Origin: Chloroflexota bacterium
GTDB lineage: Bacteria; Chloroflexota; Anaerolineae; Aggregatilineales; UBA2796
Assembly: GCA_021325095.1 (NCBI GenBank)
Contig: JAJPHV010000015.1
Location: forward strand, 94,037-158,036
DNA length: 64,000 bases
Direction of reading: 5' to 3'
Positions within the stretch are counted from its first letter, which is position 1. Every line of letters starts with the position of its first letter. The notes under the pieces were generated by a model. The model did no database searches, was not told the origin of the DNA, and saw only the letters and a list, made by a program, of their open reading frames with translations. Below, one piece after another: positions 53,388 through 62,707 of this stretch. The position numbers and the translations under genes were made by a program.

Positions 53388-53559
53388 GTCTTACCGATTC
53401 GCTGATTTTGCTCCCGGCCCCGTTCCAGCGGGGCCAGCGCCACACCGCCATTGCCCCGCTTGACACCAGGGATACGATCTCGCCAAGCCTGCTCGCAGCG
53501 GGTAAAATTGTGAAATCCAACACGATGTAATGTAACGGTAAGGTAACGGAGAACCCAAG

Positions 53560-54096
53560 ATGCGCAGGCTTACGAGATGGGTACAGCGGGCCGATGTGCG
53601 AATCACCAACTGGATGGCGCGCTACGGCATTTTGATCACGCGCATTGGCCTGGGGATCGTCTTTTTCTGGTTCGGCGTGCTCAAGTTTTTCCCCGGCCTC
53701 AGCCCGGCTCAGGACCTGGCGGCCCGCACCATCAGCGTCCTGAGCTTCGGGACAATCGCGCCTGACCTTTCGATTCCTGTGTTGGCAGCCTGGGAATGCC
53801 TGATCGGTTTGGGTTTGCTGACGGGCCTGTTCATGCGGGCAACGCTGCTGCTGTTGTTCGTGCAGATGGTCGGTACGATCTTGCCGTTGTTCTTCTTCCC
53901 TTCGGAGACGTTTACCCGCTTCCCCTACGCGCCCACGCTGGAAGGCCAGTACATCATCAAGAACATCGTCCTGGTCGGCTCGGCGCTGGTCATCGGCGCG
54001 ACGGTGCGCGGCGGCAGGGTGGTGGCCGATCCTGTGGCGGCACAAGTCGCCGAGCGCACTGCCGAGCGGCGCACCAACACCGGCGCGGCACGCTAA
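53560..54096 (+). CDS. DoxX-family membrane protein
   Basis: 178 residues with four hydrophobic helices (about 22-45, 72-92, 94-114, 134-151). The first helix region ITRIGLGIVFFWFGVLKFFP and GLLTGLFMRATLLLLFVQM are typical of DoxX/YkgB-like proteins, some of which couple to thiol or sulfur metabolism. GGAG is 8 nt before ATG. Stand-alone gene; convergent with the kinase gene at 54121. Confidence 0.83.
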   Translation: MRRLTRWVQRADVRITNWMARYGILITRIGLGIVFFWFGVLKFFPGLSPAQDLAARTISVLSFGTIAPDLSIPVLAAWECLIGLGLLTGLFMRATLLLLFVQMVGTILPLFFFPSETFTRFPYAPTLEGQYIIKNIVLVGSALVIGATVRGGRVVADPVAAQVAERTAERRTNTGAAR

Positions 54097-54120
54097 GAAT
54101 CTGGTATTGGTTACGTCCGG

Positions 54121-55200
54121 TCAAGTCACCGGCAGGCTGAACCAAAAAGTCGCGCCCTTGCTGGCATTGTTCCGCACGCCGATCTTGCCCCCATGCAGGT
54201 CGATGATCTGCTTGCAGATGGCGAGGCCCAGCCCCGAACTCTTTTCGCCGCCTGTTGGTTTGTTGCTCAGGCGCGCATATTTGACGAAAATCTTCGAGAA
54301 ATCGTCGTCGGTCAGGCCGGGGCCAGAATCGCTTACTTCCAGCACCACCGCTTCATCTTCGGCAAAAGTGTGGACGAGCACCTCGGTTCCCGGCGGCCCG
54401 AACTTGATGGCATTGCCGATCAGGTTCTGAGCCACCTGCGCGATCCGGGCTGTGTCCGCGTTGATCTGCGGCAGCGGCCCACTTAGTTTTGTCTTCAGCG
54501 CAATCGACTTGGCGTGGGCATATTCCTGATTGCCATCGGCCACACTCTGGGCGATCTGGTTGAGATCAGCTGGCCTGATGTCCAGGCTCAACTTGCCATC
54601 GGCCATGGCCTGGAAATCCAGGAAATCCGTCACAATGCGCTGCATCTCTTCGCTGCGTCGGACGATGAAGGTCAGCAGTTCATAGTTTTCCTCGGTCATG
54701 ACCGTTCCGGGTGGCACATATTCCAGGATGATGTGCGCCGACATGAGGATGCTGGACAGTGGGCTTTTCAGGTCGTGGCTGGCGATGCGCAGGAATTCGT
54801 CTTTGAGTTGCGCCAACTGTTTCAGTTGCAGATGTGTTTGCAGACGGGCCATCAGCACCGGGAAGTCAATCGGCTTGGTCACGTAGTCGTTCGCACCCAG
54901 CCGCAGCCCTTCTATCACGTCTTCGCTCTGATCTTTAGCGGTTGCCAGAATCACCGGCAGATCGGCAATCGAGTGGGTCTCTCGAATGATTTGAAGGGCC
55001 TGGTATCCGTTCAGGCCAGGCATCATCACGTCCAGGACGATCAGGTCAAATTTCTCGGTTTTCAGCAGTTCCAGCGCCCGGTAGCCGCTGTCGGCAGCCG
55101 TCACGGTATAGCCTTCGCGCTGCAAACGACGGGCCAGCATATCCCGGTTCATCTCGTTGTCGTCCACGACGAGAAGATGCCCCAACCCGGCTTTTGGCAT
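54121..55200 (-). CDS. Receiver-histidine kinase fusion (soluble)
   Basis: 359 residues, same layout as the gene at 24790: receiver first (LLVVDDNEMNRDML; LIVLDVMMPGLNGY; YVTKPIDFP), then H-box FLRIASHDLKSPLSS and an ATPase domain with NLIGNAIKFGPPG, DSGPGLTDDD and GLGLAICKQII. Last gene of a three-gene minus-strand cluster with a single receiver and a hybrid kinase; spacing to the upstream gene is 11 nt. Confidence 0.95.
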   Translation of the reverse strand: MPKAGLGHLLVVDDNEMNRDMLARRLQREGYTVTAADSGYRALELLKTEKFDLIVLDVMMPGLNGYQALQIIRETHSIADLPVILATAKDQSEDVIEGLRLGANDYVTKPIDFPVLMARLQTHLQLKQLAQLKDEFLRIASHDLKSPLSSILMSAHIILEYVPPGTVMTEENYELLTFIVRRSEEMQRIVTDFLDFQAMADGKLSLDIRPADLNQIAQSVADGNQEYAHAKSIALKTKLSGPLPQINADTARIAQVAQNLIGNAIKFGPPGTEVLVHTFAEDEAVVLEVSDSGPGLTDDDFSKIFVKYARLSNKPTGGEKSSGLGLAICKQIIDLHGGKIGVRNNASKGATFWFSLPVT

Positions 55201-55211
55201 GGTGCAGTCTC

Positions 55212-55574
55212 TTAACTCAGCAGCGCCTGGATTTTCTCAAGCAGGCGGTTCATGTCAACCGGTTTTGTATCGTAATCATCGCAGCCCGCTTCCAGCCCGC
55301 GCTCCCGATCCCCGGCCATCGCATTGGCCGACAAGCCGATGATCGGGATGTGGTACGTGTGCGGGTCGGTCTTGAGGATGCCAGCCGCTTCCCAGCCATC
55401 CAGAACAGGCAACCCCATGTCCATCAGAATCAGATCGGGCATCTCGGATTGCGCCAGGCTCACGCCTTGTGCACCATCCAGCGCCACGACCACCTCGTAG
55501 CCACGCCGTTGCAGACGGCGGATCAGCATGTCACGGTTATCTTCGTTGTCTTCGACCAGCAGAATCTTAGCCAC
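55212..55574 (-). CDS. Single-domain response regulator (CheY/DivK type)
   Basis: 120 residues: ILLVEDNEDNRDML, phosphoacceptor in LILMDMGLPVLDGW, Thr/Ser position in IIGLSANAMAGD and Lys in YDTKPVD. No output domain, so a phosphate shuttle in the relay. GTG start at 55574 has AGAGG 9 nt upstream and overlaps the stop of the hybrid kinase gene by 8 nt. Next gene is the receiver-kinase 11 nt on. Confidence 0.95.
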   Translation of the reverse strand: MAKILLVEDNEDNRDMLIRRLQRRGYEVVVALDGAQGVSLAQSEMPDLILMDMGLPVLDGWEAAGILKTDPHTYHIPIIGLSANAMAGDRERGLEAGCDDYDTKPVDMNRLLEKIQALLS

Positions 55575-58317
55575 GTCTGTTGACCTCTTTGAGAGTGCTT
55601 CCCGGAATGAGGGTGGTGACCAGCGCGCGGACTTCGGCCAGGAGCGCCTCTTTGCTGTAGGCACTCTTTTGTAAAACACGCTGCACCTGGTCCGTGAGCC
55701 GGACGCGATCATCTTCCGTCAGGTCCTGGGCCGTAACGACAATAATCGGAATGGCGCGCCAGGGCTCGTTTTTGCGCAGTTCTTCGATGAACTGGAAGCC
55801 ATCCATTTCGGGCATCATCAGGTCAAGTAAGATCAGGTTGGGCGCTTCGACGGCCAGTGTGTCCAGCGCCACTCGTCCGTTCTCGGCCTCGCAAAGCCCC
55901 CACCCCTCTTTTTCAAGCATCCGGCACAACATCTCACGGGTGGGCGGGTCGTCTTCCACAACCAGGATTTTACAATCCGTTTGTGCGCATTCGTATTTGC
56001 GCAGCACTGCCACCAGCATATCCCGGTCTACGGGCTTCGTCAGGTATTCCGTCGCCCCGAGCGCATAGCCCATGTTTTTGTCGCTGATAATGGTCATCAT
56101 GATCACCGGAATGGTTGCCAACTCCGGGTCAGATTTTAATGCCGTCAGCACCGCCCAACCATCCATGCCGGGCATCATCACGTCCAGGGTGATGATGTCT
56201 GGACGCAGGTCTTTGGCGCGGTGCAGCCCTTCATGCCCGCTCGCCGCCGTCTCAACGTAGAATCCCTCCTTGCTCAGGAAACGTGTGACGACTTCACGCA
56301 CCGTCGGATCGTCGTCGATGACCAGGACCACGCTGGCTCCGCCGGGGATATCCGCCGCTTTGTCGCCGGGGAGCGCGGTGGACGGCGCTGGCTCCTGCGG
56401 AGTGTTAGCAGGCAAATGGACGGTAAACGTGGAGCCTTTGCCCAGTTCGCTCTCTACATGGATGTCGCCATCCATCATCTGGCAGAAGCGCTTGCTGATC
56501 GCCAGACCCAGCCCGGTGCCGCCGTATTTGCGCGTGGTCGAAGCATCCGCCTGCGAGAAATCCTGAAATAGTTTCGCCATCTGTTCTGGCGACATGCCAA
56601 TGCCGGAGTCGGTGACCCGGAACACGATATGCTCTTTGCCGTTGATCGGCTGCCGGGAGACATCCAGCGAGACACGCCCTTCCTTCGTGAATTTGCTGGC
56701 GTTGCTCAGGAGGTTGAAAAGTACCTGCCGGACTTTGGTCAGGTCGGCGCGCATCAGCCCCAGGTCATCCGGGCAGTTTACTTGCAGCGTGTTGGCATTC
56801 TTTTCGACCACCGGCGTGATGGTCGTGACGATCTCTTGGATCATCCGGGGCACGTCGATGGTTTCCAGGTAAATGTCCATTCGGCCCGCTTCGATTTTCG
56901 ACAGGTCAAGGATGTCGTTGATCAGCGACAACAGGTGCTTGGCTGCCGCCTGTATCTTTCTCAGATCGGGCACAAAGCTGTCCTGGCCTGTGTCTTCGCA
57001 CTCCTCTTCGATCAGCTCGCTATACCCGATGATGGCGTTGAGCGGCGTCCGCAGTTCGTGACTCATGTTGGCGAGGAAGGTGCTCTTGGCCCGGTTGGCT
57101 TCCAGCGCCCGATCCCGCGCTGCGATGTACTCGCCCGCAATCTTGTTGAACGACATGGCAATCTGGGCCAGTTCGTCCGTATTTTCCAGGACAAATTTCT
57201 CATCGGTGTGGCCGCTGATCATTTGCCGCGTGGCCTGATCCAGACGGGCCAGCGTATTCTGCACCGACATGTAAAACCCGACGAACAGGTAGACAGTCAC
57301 GGCCAGGGCAACGAAGGTAACGACGAGCACCAGGTTCTTCCGGGCAGCCAACTGATCGATGCGCACGATCAGCAGATCATTCAAGGCCCCTGCCGCGCTG
57401 TAGGAAAGGCTGAAGCAGTCGTCGATGGCTTTCGTTGTTGTGTCATAAAACTGCACTGCCGTCGCAAGATCGGAAACCGGAACACCGGCGTCCGTAGGGT
57501 CGATCATACGCTGGATCAAGTTCAGCACGTCATTGACGCTGCGCTGCGCGTTGTTGACGGCCTTCCCCAACCGGGCCTTAACTTGCGAATTGTAGTCGAA
57601 AATGTACGTGAAATTCTGACTCTGTGTCGCCAGCGTCGAGCGGATCAGGCCATGCAGGGCGACCAGCCGCGATTTCGTATCCGGCGTGAGCGCATCCATG
57701 ATGGTCACCACCCGCCCATACGTCCTGACCTGCCCGATGGATTCGGTCAGTTCCGGCAGGCTGGTAATGACTGTATCCATCAGGTAATAGGTGTCAATTT
57801 CCGGGTCGAGGATCAGTTTGGACGAGTTGCCAATCGCAGTCATCAGCAGCAAGGTATTGTCGTTCAGGCTGGTGTGCAGGTCGGTGCTCTCCTGCGTGGT
57901 CAGTTGGAACGTCCTTTTTTCCAGGTCTTGCCACTGTGCTTTGACAGCGGCCCACCGCTCGGACGCTTGCAGGGTGCCGTTCAGTCTGCGGTCAACGGCG
58001 TCGATCTCCTGAACGTAACCATCGATCTCCTGCTGTTTTGCGCGTAAAAGTGGCTCTGCGGCATTCTCGCCCCGCGTGTAGGCAATGCTCCGCGTCCAGT
58101 GCTGCTGAATGCCCTGCAAGAATCTGGTCAGTGGAACCAGATATTCCACACCGGACTGCTCTTTGGAGGCGAAGTCGATGTCCTTATTGATCTGCACGAC
58201 GTACTGGCTGAGTACCAGCGCCAGGGGCAGCAGGAGGACCAGGCCGACCAGCAGAAACTTTTGAGGATAGAGGAGGCGGTTCATCAAGATGATGGCGGGT
58301 CTGAAGAATGATTTCAT
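55567..58317 (-). CDS. Hybrid sensor histidine kinase with two receivers
   Basis: 916 residues. Membrane helix near 21-38, an extracytoplasmic region of about 285 residues with helical four-helix-bundle character, second helix near 328-350, HAMP (about 350-402), kinase core with H-box [15 protein letters not shown] and the ATPase motifs [16 protein letters not shown] and [10 protein letters not shown], then two receivers ([12 protein letters not shown] / [13 protein letters not shown] / YLTKPVD and [12 protein letters not shown] / [14 protein letters not shown]). The first gene of a phosphorelay unit with the two genes downstream. The second receiver's Lys region reads VLQKSAY. Confidence 0.96.
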   Translation of the reverse strand: MKSFFRPAIILMNRLLYPQKFLLVGLVLLLPLALVLSQYVVQINKDIDFASKEQSGVEYLVPLTRFLQGIQQHWTRSIAYTRGENAAEPLLRAKQQEIDGYVQEIDAVDRRLNGTLQASERWAAVKAQWQDLEKRTFQLTTQESTDLHTSLNDNTLLLMTAIGNSSKLILDPEIDTYYLMDTVITSLPELTESIGQVRTYGRVVTIMDALTPDTKSRLVALHGLIRSTLATQSQNFTYIFDYNSQVKARLGKAVNNAQRSVNDVLNLIQRMIDPTDAGVPVSDLATAVQFYDTTTKAIDDCFSLSYSAAGALNDLLIVRIDQLAARKNLVLVVTFVALAVTVYLFVGFYMSVQNTLARLDQATRQMISGHTDEKFVLENTDELAQIAMSFNKIAGEYIAARDRALEANRAKSTFLANMSHELRTPLNAIIGYSELIEEECEDTGQDSFVPDLRKIQAAAKHLLSLINDILDLSKIEAGRMDIYLETIDVPRMIQEIVTTITPVVEKNANTLQVNCPDDLGLMRADLTKVRQVLFNLLSNASKFTKEGRVSLDVSRQPINGKEHIVFRVTDSGIGMSPEQMAKLFQDFSQADASTTRKYGGTGLGLAISKRFCQMMDGDIHVESELGKGSTFTVHLPANTPQEPAPSTALPGDKAADIPGGASVVLVIDDDPTVREVVTRFLSKEGFYVETAASGHEGLHRAKDLRPDIITLDVMMPGMDGWAVLTALKSDPELATIPVIMMTIISDKNMGYALGATEYLTKPVDRDMLVAVLRKYECAQTDCKILVVEDDPPTREMLCRMLEKEGWGLCEAENGRVALDTLAVEAPNLILLDLMMPEMDGFQFIEELRKNEPWRAIPIIVVTAQDLTEDDRVRLTDQVQRVLQKSAYSKEALLAEVRALVTTLIPGSTLKEVNRRG

Positions 58318-58601
58318 GGCTGCAACCGTCCTCCGTTGGAGAGTCTCAGTGATTTCAGCTTGTGCTAACGACTCAGTAGAAGGTTCAATTATTCAGTTAT
58401 AGATCAGATTCAGAGAGCGCCCTGTATCATTATCGTAATAGTTGCCCACGCACGCTACTCAAGCGGCAGCTCCGAACAAGATTCAGCCGGGCATGGCCGA
58501 GCAGTGGGGCATCAAGCCGCACTGAGCCACGTTAATTGCGCCCGCAGCCCGGCGCTGCCGCACAAAAACTTCGATCAGCGTCGGGCAGAATCAAGGTCAA
58601 G
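58318..58601. other. Intergenic region, no gene seen
   Basis: 284 nt between the hybrid kinase start and the end of the CapA-like gene. The left part is AT-rich (58350-58440) and should contain the kinase promoter. A 27-codon frame at 58442-58525 on the plus strand was examined and not accepted. Confidence 0.45.
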
Positions 58602-60335
58602 CTACCAGCCACTCGCCTTGAAGATGGTTTGTAAGAACGCGCTGCGTTCGGCGGGTGTCATCGGGCGCGGGCGCGAGTAGTCCTCGTTCAGCCCCGTGAA
58701 TAGCACCGTGCTGACGTGTCGGCCCTCGTAAAAGATCAGCTTGTCCGCGAACATCTGGCGCGTGGCAAGGGCGTCCATCTGGTCGAAGAAGATGTTGCCG
58801 ATGCCGTAATGGATGAAGGCATTGCCCGTAAAGGCAAAGCCCTGCGGCTGGTGGGCCTGGCTGCCCATCACCAGATCGGCGCCCATCTGCGCATATTTGC
58901 CAAAAAACGCCACCTGATCGGCAGGTGCATCGTACTGGTAGTACTCCTGGTATTGAAGGCTCATCACTACAACATCGCCTGCCGCTTTCAGACGTTGAAT
59001 CTCCTGGGCAATGAACGTGTCATCGCATTTCGCAGAACCGGCCTGATCCGTTGTGGCCCAGGCCGGGGCAGGGCCAGCCGGGTTGCAGCCGATGAAGGCC
59101 ACTGTGTTGCCGTTGTGCACAATGGTTCTGGCCTTGCGGGCGTCCTCGTCGTTGCGCCCGCCGCCGTAGTAGAGCATTTTGTTCGCGTCGTAAATGTCCA
59201 GCGTGTGCGCAAACGCATCCGTTCCCCAGTCATTGACGTGATTCCCGGTCAGTTCGACGATGTTCAGCCGGATGGTCTTGAGCAGTTCCAGGTAGCTGTC
59301 GCGGGAACAAAAGCGCAGCCCGGTGGCTGCGTATGATGGGTTGGGGTACGGGCAATTGGCGGCAAAGGCGACTTCGTTACTGGTATGGACAAAATCGGCG
59401 TCCTGCAAAAAAGGCAGGATGTCGCGGGCAGGTAGCGTGATGCCTTTGATTTCCATCTCGTAAGCGGTGGCGCGAGTCAGCGCCGTCACGCCTGTCATGA
59501 CGATGACGGTCATCCTGGACAGATCGCGGTTGGTGGTCAGCCATTTGCCGGTCTTTTTGACGGAATCCATCACACCCGGAATCAACTGGCTGTCGCCTGT
59601 GAAGGCGAAGGTTTCCACGAGCGGATACTTATCCAGCGCGAGGGCACGGTTGAACACGCTCTGGCCGTCCAGCGTCAGGGCTTTCATGGCCGGGTCGAGC
59701 CGGTTGAAGGGCACGAGCGACCAGGCCGCCGGACGGCGCAGCCACAGCGTCGTCACCACCCCATCGGGCGGAACCGATTCGATCTTGACGTTGGGGGAGG
59801 CTGTGCCCAACAGGTCGGTCAGCCACTTGATGGTCGTGCTGGCGGCGACGAACACGGGCGGCTGCTTGTTGCCACTCAGAGAGGCAAGCGCTGCCGTGTC
59901 GCCTTTCCAGTAGCGCCGGATGTCTTCCCAGCGCACGTCGTCGGCCACCGTCGGGAAGGGCACAACGGGCACATACACCCACTGCGCGGTCAGGCTGGCC
60001 GGGTCGCCCTTGCCGCTGATCAGCTTGATCCGGGCTTCCGCCTCGCTCTTCCAGGCGTACTGCCCGCTCCTGACCAGCGGGTCGAGCGCCTGCTGGAACT
60101 CAGGCGGCACGTTGGGAGCCATCCACAGCGGAACGCCGACAGGGACCGGCGTGGCCGTCGGCGGTTCCGGCGTAGCCGTTGCGGGGGGTAGGGTCGAGGT
60201 CGGGATATGGGTCGGCGGCAGCGTCGGCGTCGGGTAGGGCGACGACGTGGCCGTGACCACAATCGTCACCCGGCCAAAACCACAGGCCGTCAGCACGCTG
60301 ACGCACAGGGCGAAAAATGCCAGGCGCAATTTCAT
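58602..60335 (-). CDS. CapA-like metallophosphatase-fold lipoprotein
   Basis: 577 residues. Signal peptide ends VLTAC, then a Thr/Pro linker (about 25-70). An N-terminal region of about 190 residues of unknown fold precedes a CapA/PgsA-like domain (about 245-560) with VTGVTALTRA, VHTSNEVAF, the signature VELTGNHVNDWG and VVMSLQYQEYYQY, VMGSQAHQPQG. CapA domains occur in poly-gamma-glutamate and surface polysaccharide systems, often with metallophosphatase-like fold. No capB/capC partners are nearby, so the role is open. The start is the ATG giving the lipoprotein signal; no ribosome site is evident. Confidence 0.87.
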   Translation of the reverse strand: MKLRLAFFALCVSVLTACGFGRVTIVVTATSSPYPTPTLPPTHIPTSTLPPATATPEPPTATPVPVGVPLWMAPNVPPEFQQALDPLVRSGQYAWKSEAEARIKLISGKGDPASLTAQWVYVPVVPFPTVADDVRWEDIRRYWKGDTAALASLSGNKQPPVFVAASTTIKWLTDLLGTASPNVKIESVPPDGVVTTLWLRRPAAWSLVPFNRLDPAMKALTLDGQSVFNRALALDKYPLVETFAFTGDSQLIPGVMDSVKKTGKWLTTNRDLSRMTVIVMTGVTALTRATAYEMEIKGITLPARDILPFLQDADFVHTSNEVAFAANCPYPNPSYAATGLRFCSRDSYLELLKTIRLNIVELTGNHVNDWGTDAFAHTLDIYDANKMLYYGGGRNDEDARKARTIVHNGNTVAFIGCNPAGPAPAWATTDQAGSAKCDDTFIAQEIQRLKAAGDVVVMSLQYQEYYQYDAPADQVAFFGKYAQMGADLVMGSQAHQPQGFAFTGNAFIHYGIGNIFFDQMDALATRQMFADKLIFYEGRHVSTVLFTGLNEDYSRPRPMTPAERSAFLQTIFKASGW

Positions 60336-60410
60336 AATGGGGTTTTCGGTTATCCAATAATGCCGGACAAAAAACGTGGTGATCCTATCACTGCCGCCGC
60401 GATTCGACCA

Positions 60411-60439
60411 TTGGCGATCTGCCAACAGCCTGCTATAAT
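60411..60439 (+). promoter_or_regulatory. Sigma70-type promoter of rplS
   Basis: TTGGCG at 60411-60416, 17-bp spacer, perfect TATAAT at 60434-60439. Initiation near 60446 leaves a ~68-nt leader containing a possible hairpin (GCGGCTC...GGGCCGC near 60450-60470). Confidence 0.78.
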
Positions 60440-60513
60440 GACTTATCCGGCGGCTCTCAGGGCCGCTTTAACTTGCACACCAGCCTGTTTGGCAGCACGA
60501 AGGACACAGGATC

Positions 60514-60891
60514 ATGACGGACTTAATCAAGGCACTGGATGGCGCAGATCGTGGTTTCCCGGCCATCAACCCCGGCGATACCGTGCGGGTTCACGTGCGC
60601 ATCGTGGAAGGCAACCGCGAGCGTACTCAGGTTTTCCAGGGGACAGTCATTCGCAAGCGCAATGGCGGCCAGAACGAAAATTTCACGGTGCGGCGCACGG
60701 CCAGTCACGGGATTGGCGTGGAACGTACATTCTTATTGCGCAGCCCGCGCATCGAGAAGATTGAGGTGCTGCGGCATGGCAAGGTTCGCCGTGCCCAGCT
60801 TTATTACCTGCGCAACCTGAGCGGCAAGGCCACCCGCCTGCGTGAGCGCCGCCGCGACCAGGAAGCGAAGGGTGCAGGGGCCAGCGAATAA
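60514..60891 (+). CDS. rplS: 50S ribosomal protein L19
   Basis: 125 residues. L19 hallmarks: [24 protein letters not shown] at about 20-42 (read in part), [15 protein letters not shown] and [17 protein letters not shown]. Sits at the 30S-50S interface. AAGGA is 9 nt before the ATG. It stands apart from the usual rpsP-rimM-trmD cluster, which is not in the window. C-terminal extension [14 protein letters not shown] is typical for longer L19 forms. Strong promoter at 60411. Confidence 0.98.
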   Translation: MTDLIKALDGADRGFPAINPGDTVRVHVRIVEGNRERTQVFQGTVIRKRNGGQNENFTVRRTASHGIGVERTFLLRSPRIEKIEVLRHGKVRRAQLYYLRNLSGKATRLRERRRDQEAKGAGASE

Positions 60892-60912
60892 TCTTCCAGG
60901 AGACGTTCAGCG

Positions 60913-61638
60913 ATGTCCAGGCCGCTCATCGGGATCACGTGTGGGCCGCGTTATGCCGACGGCAAGTTGTTCTACGGGAGCCTGCCCGCCTATACGGAGT
61001 CAGTAGCGATGGCCGGCGGTTCACCGGTCTTGATCACACCGAACCTGGACGAAGACGCGCTGCGCAGCATTTACGAAAGACTGGACGGCGTGCTGATCGC
61101 GGGCGGCGGCGACGTGGACCCCGCCTACTATGGCATGACTGCCGACGGCTTGGTGCGCGACGTGGATCGCAGCCGCGACTTCACCGAGATCAGCGTTACC
61201 CGCTGGGCCGCCGACGACGATAAGCCGCTGCTTGGCATCTGCCGGGGCTGCCAGGTGGCGAACGTGGCGTTGGGCGGCACGCTTTACCGCGACATCCCAA
61301 AGGAACATCCCGGCTACAACGGCATCGATCACGATTTGTGGGGCAAGTTCCCCCGTGATTACCGGGCGCATACCGTCGCCATCGCCCCACAGACGCGGCT
61401 GGCGTCGGCTATTGGCGAAACCGCGCCATGGGTCAACAGTATGCACCATCAGGCGCTGCGCGATGTCGCGCCGAAGTTGGTGGCGGTGGCGAACGCCGAG
61501 GATGGTGTGATCGAAGGTATTGAAATGCCGGATGCGCGTTTCTTCGTCGGCGTGCAATGGCACCCCGAAGAAATGATAGAAAACAGCGAACCGATGCGCC
61601 GCCTGTTTGAGACGTTTGTTAGCGCCGCCAGGCGCTAG
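60913..61638 (+). CDS. Class I glutamine amidotransferase-like peptidase (C26, PuuD type)
   Basis: 241 residues. Gamma-glutamyl hydrolase family: IGITCGPRYADG at the start, oxyanion loop VLIAGGGDVDP, nucleophile Cys in GICRGCQVANV, His-Glu in VGVQWHPEEM. PuuD cleaves gamma-glutamyl-GABA; other relatives act on gamma-glutamyl peptides or folates. AGGAG is about 10 nt before the ATG. 21 nt after rplS and 24 nt before murI in the same direction, so the three may be one transcript. Confidence 0.88.
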   Translation: MSRPLIGITCGPRYADGKLFYGSLPAYTESVAMAGGSPVLITPNLDEDALRSIYERLDGVLIAGGGDVDPAYYGMTADGLVRDVDRSRDFTEISVTRWAADDDKPLLGICRGCQVANVALGGTLYRDIPKEHPGYNGIDHDLWGKFPRDYRAHTVAIAPQTRLASAIGETAPWVNSMHHQALRDVAPKLVAVANAEDGVIEGIEMPDARFFVGVQWHPEEMIENSEPMRRLFETFVSAARR

Positions 61639-61661
61639 TGGCCTGCCCTTTCTAACACCCG

Positions 61662-62507
61662 ATGCCTGACCCGCGCCCCATCGGAATGCTGGACTCCGGG
61701 ATCGGTGGGTTATCTGTCCTGCGTGAAGTGCGCCGTCTGCTGCCTGGCGAGTCTATCCTGTACGTGGCCGACGAAGGCCATCTCCCCTATGGGCCGCGCC
61801 CGCGCGAAGAAATCCGCGCCTTCGTCTGCGATACCATTCGCTTTTTGCTTGAACAGCGCTGCAAACTGATCGTGATCGCCTGTAACACCGCCAACGCAGC
61901 GGCGCTCCATTACGCCCGCGAACACTTCCCCGACGTGCCGATTGTCGGCATGGAACCTGCCATCAAGCCTGCCGCCGAACAGACCCAAACCGGCGTGATC
62001 GGCGTCATCATGACCAGCGCGACCTATCAAAGCGAGTTGTTCGCCAGCGTCGTGGATCGTTTTGCGCAGGGGATTCGGGTGGAGGCGCTGGCCTGCCCGG
62101 AACTGGTCATGCTGGCCGAACAGGGCGCGCCCGACACGCCCGAAGCACAGGCGATCATTGCTCAATACATGGAGCCGCTCAAAGCCGCCGGGATCGACCA
62201 ACTGGTGCTCGGCTGCACGCACTTTCCCTTCCTCACCCCGCAGTTGCAGGCGCAGCTCGGGCCAGCGGTGACGATCATCGATCCGGCCCCGGCGGTGGCG
62301 CGGCAGGTGAGCCGTGTGCTGGAACAGCGCCACCTCTCGAATGCGCCAGACGGCAGTGCCTCCGTTCGCTACGTCACGAGCGGCGACCCCGATCACCTAC
62401 GCAGACTGCTGAACCAGTTGCTGGGGGAACAGCACGCGGACGTTGGCGCGGCGCGCTGGGCCGGCCACCGGCTGGTCACGGTGGAGGATAAATTCCCCCT
62501 GGGCTAA
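61662..62507 (+). CDS. murI: Glutamate racemase
   Basis: 281 residues. Makes D-glutamate for peptidoglycan. Two catalytic Cys in VIACNTANAAAL and VLGCTHFPFL, and N-terminal IGMLDSGIGGLSVL with SILYVADEGHLPYG. The usual Asp-Thr of FGDT is ADEG here, a minor divergence. The stop codon TAA (62505-62507) lies in the first copy of a GGGCTAA repeat of family B, which may have trimmed the C-terminus. Confidence 0.95.
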   Translation: MPDPRPIGMLDSGIGGLSVLREVRRLLPGESILYVADEGHLPYGPRPREEIRAFVCDTIRFLLEQRCKLIVIACNTANAAALHYAREHFPDVPIVGMEPAIKPAAEQTQTGVIGVIMTSATYQSELFASVVDRFAQGIRVEALACPELVMLAEQGAPDTPEAQAIIAQYMEPLKAAGIDQLVLGCTHFPFLTPQLQAQLGPAVTIIDPAPAVARQVSRVLEQRHLSNAPDGSASVRYVTSGDPDHLRRLLNQLLGEQHADVGAARWAGHRLVTVEDKFPLG

Positions 62508-62689
62508 AGCCACAGGGCTAACGCCACGAAGCCCGCTTCAGCGGGCTGGAAGCCTCTGCGGATGCCTGTCGTATTTGGCAGCAAAAGCCCACAAGCCGCG
62601 CGGTTGAATCAACGGAGTCGGCTGAGGCCGACTCCGTATTTAGCCCCGAAAGGGCTTCGTTGCTTCAGCCCGGTGCTTTAGCGCCGGGC
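62500..62689. repeat. Palindromic repeat cluster, family B
   Basis: Three palindromes in 190 nt: AGCCCGC-TTCA-GCGGGCT at 62530-62547, ACGGAGTCGGC-TGAG-GCCGACTCCGT at 62612-62637, and a two-hairpin unit AGCCCC...GGGCT plus GCCCGG...CCGGGC at 62642-62689. The last unit matches the copy at 49821-49870 in order and sequence. The cluster starts on the murI stop codon and ends before the BMP-family gene. Confidence 0.75.
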
Positions 62690-62707
62690 ACAACGGAATC
62701 CACACGC

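Noticed and set aside
53415..53434. GGCCCCG/CGGGGCC hairpin as a terminator
   Set aside because: No T-run follows it; it may be a degenerate repeat but supports no call.
56629..58047. Long plus-strand frame of 472 codons
   Set aside because: Opposite the hybrid kinase; no family features.
58442..58525. 27-codon frame ending KIQPGMAEQW then GIKPH
   Set aside because: Too short, TTG start without a good ribosome site, and no recognised family. Its composition is coding-like, but the evidence is not enough.
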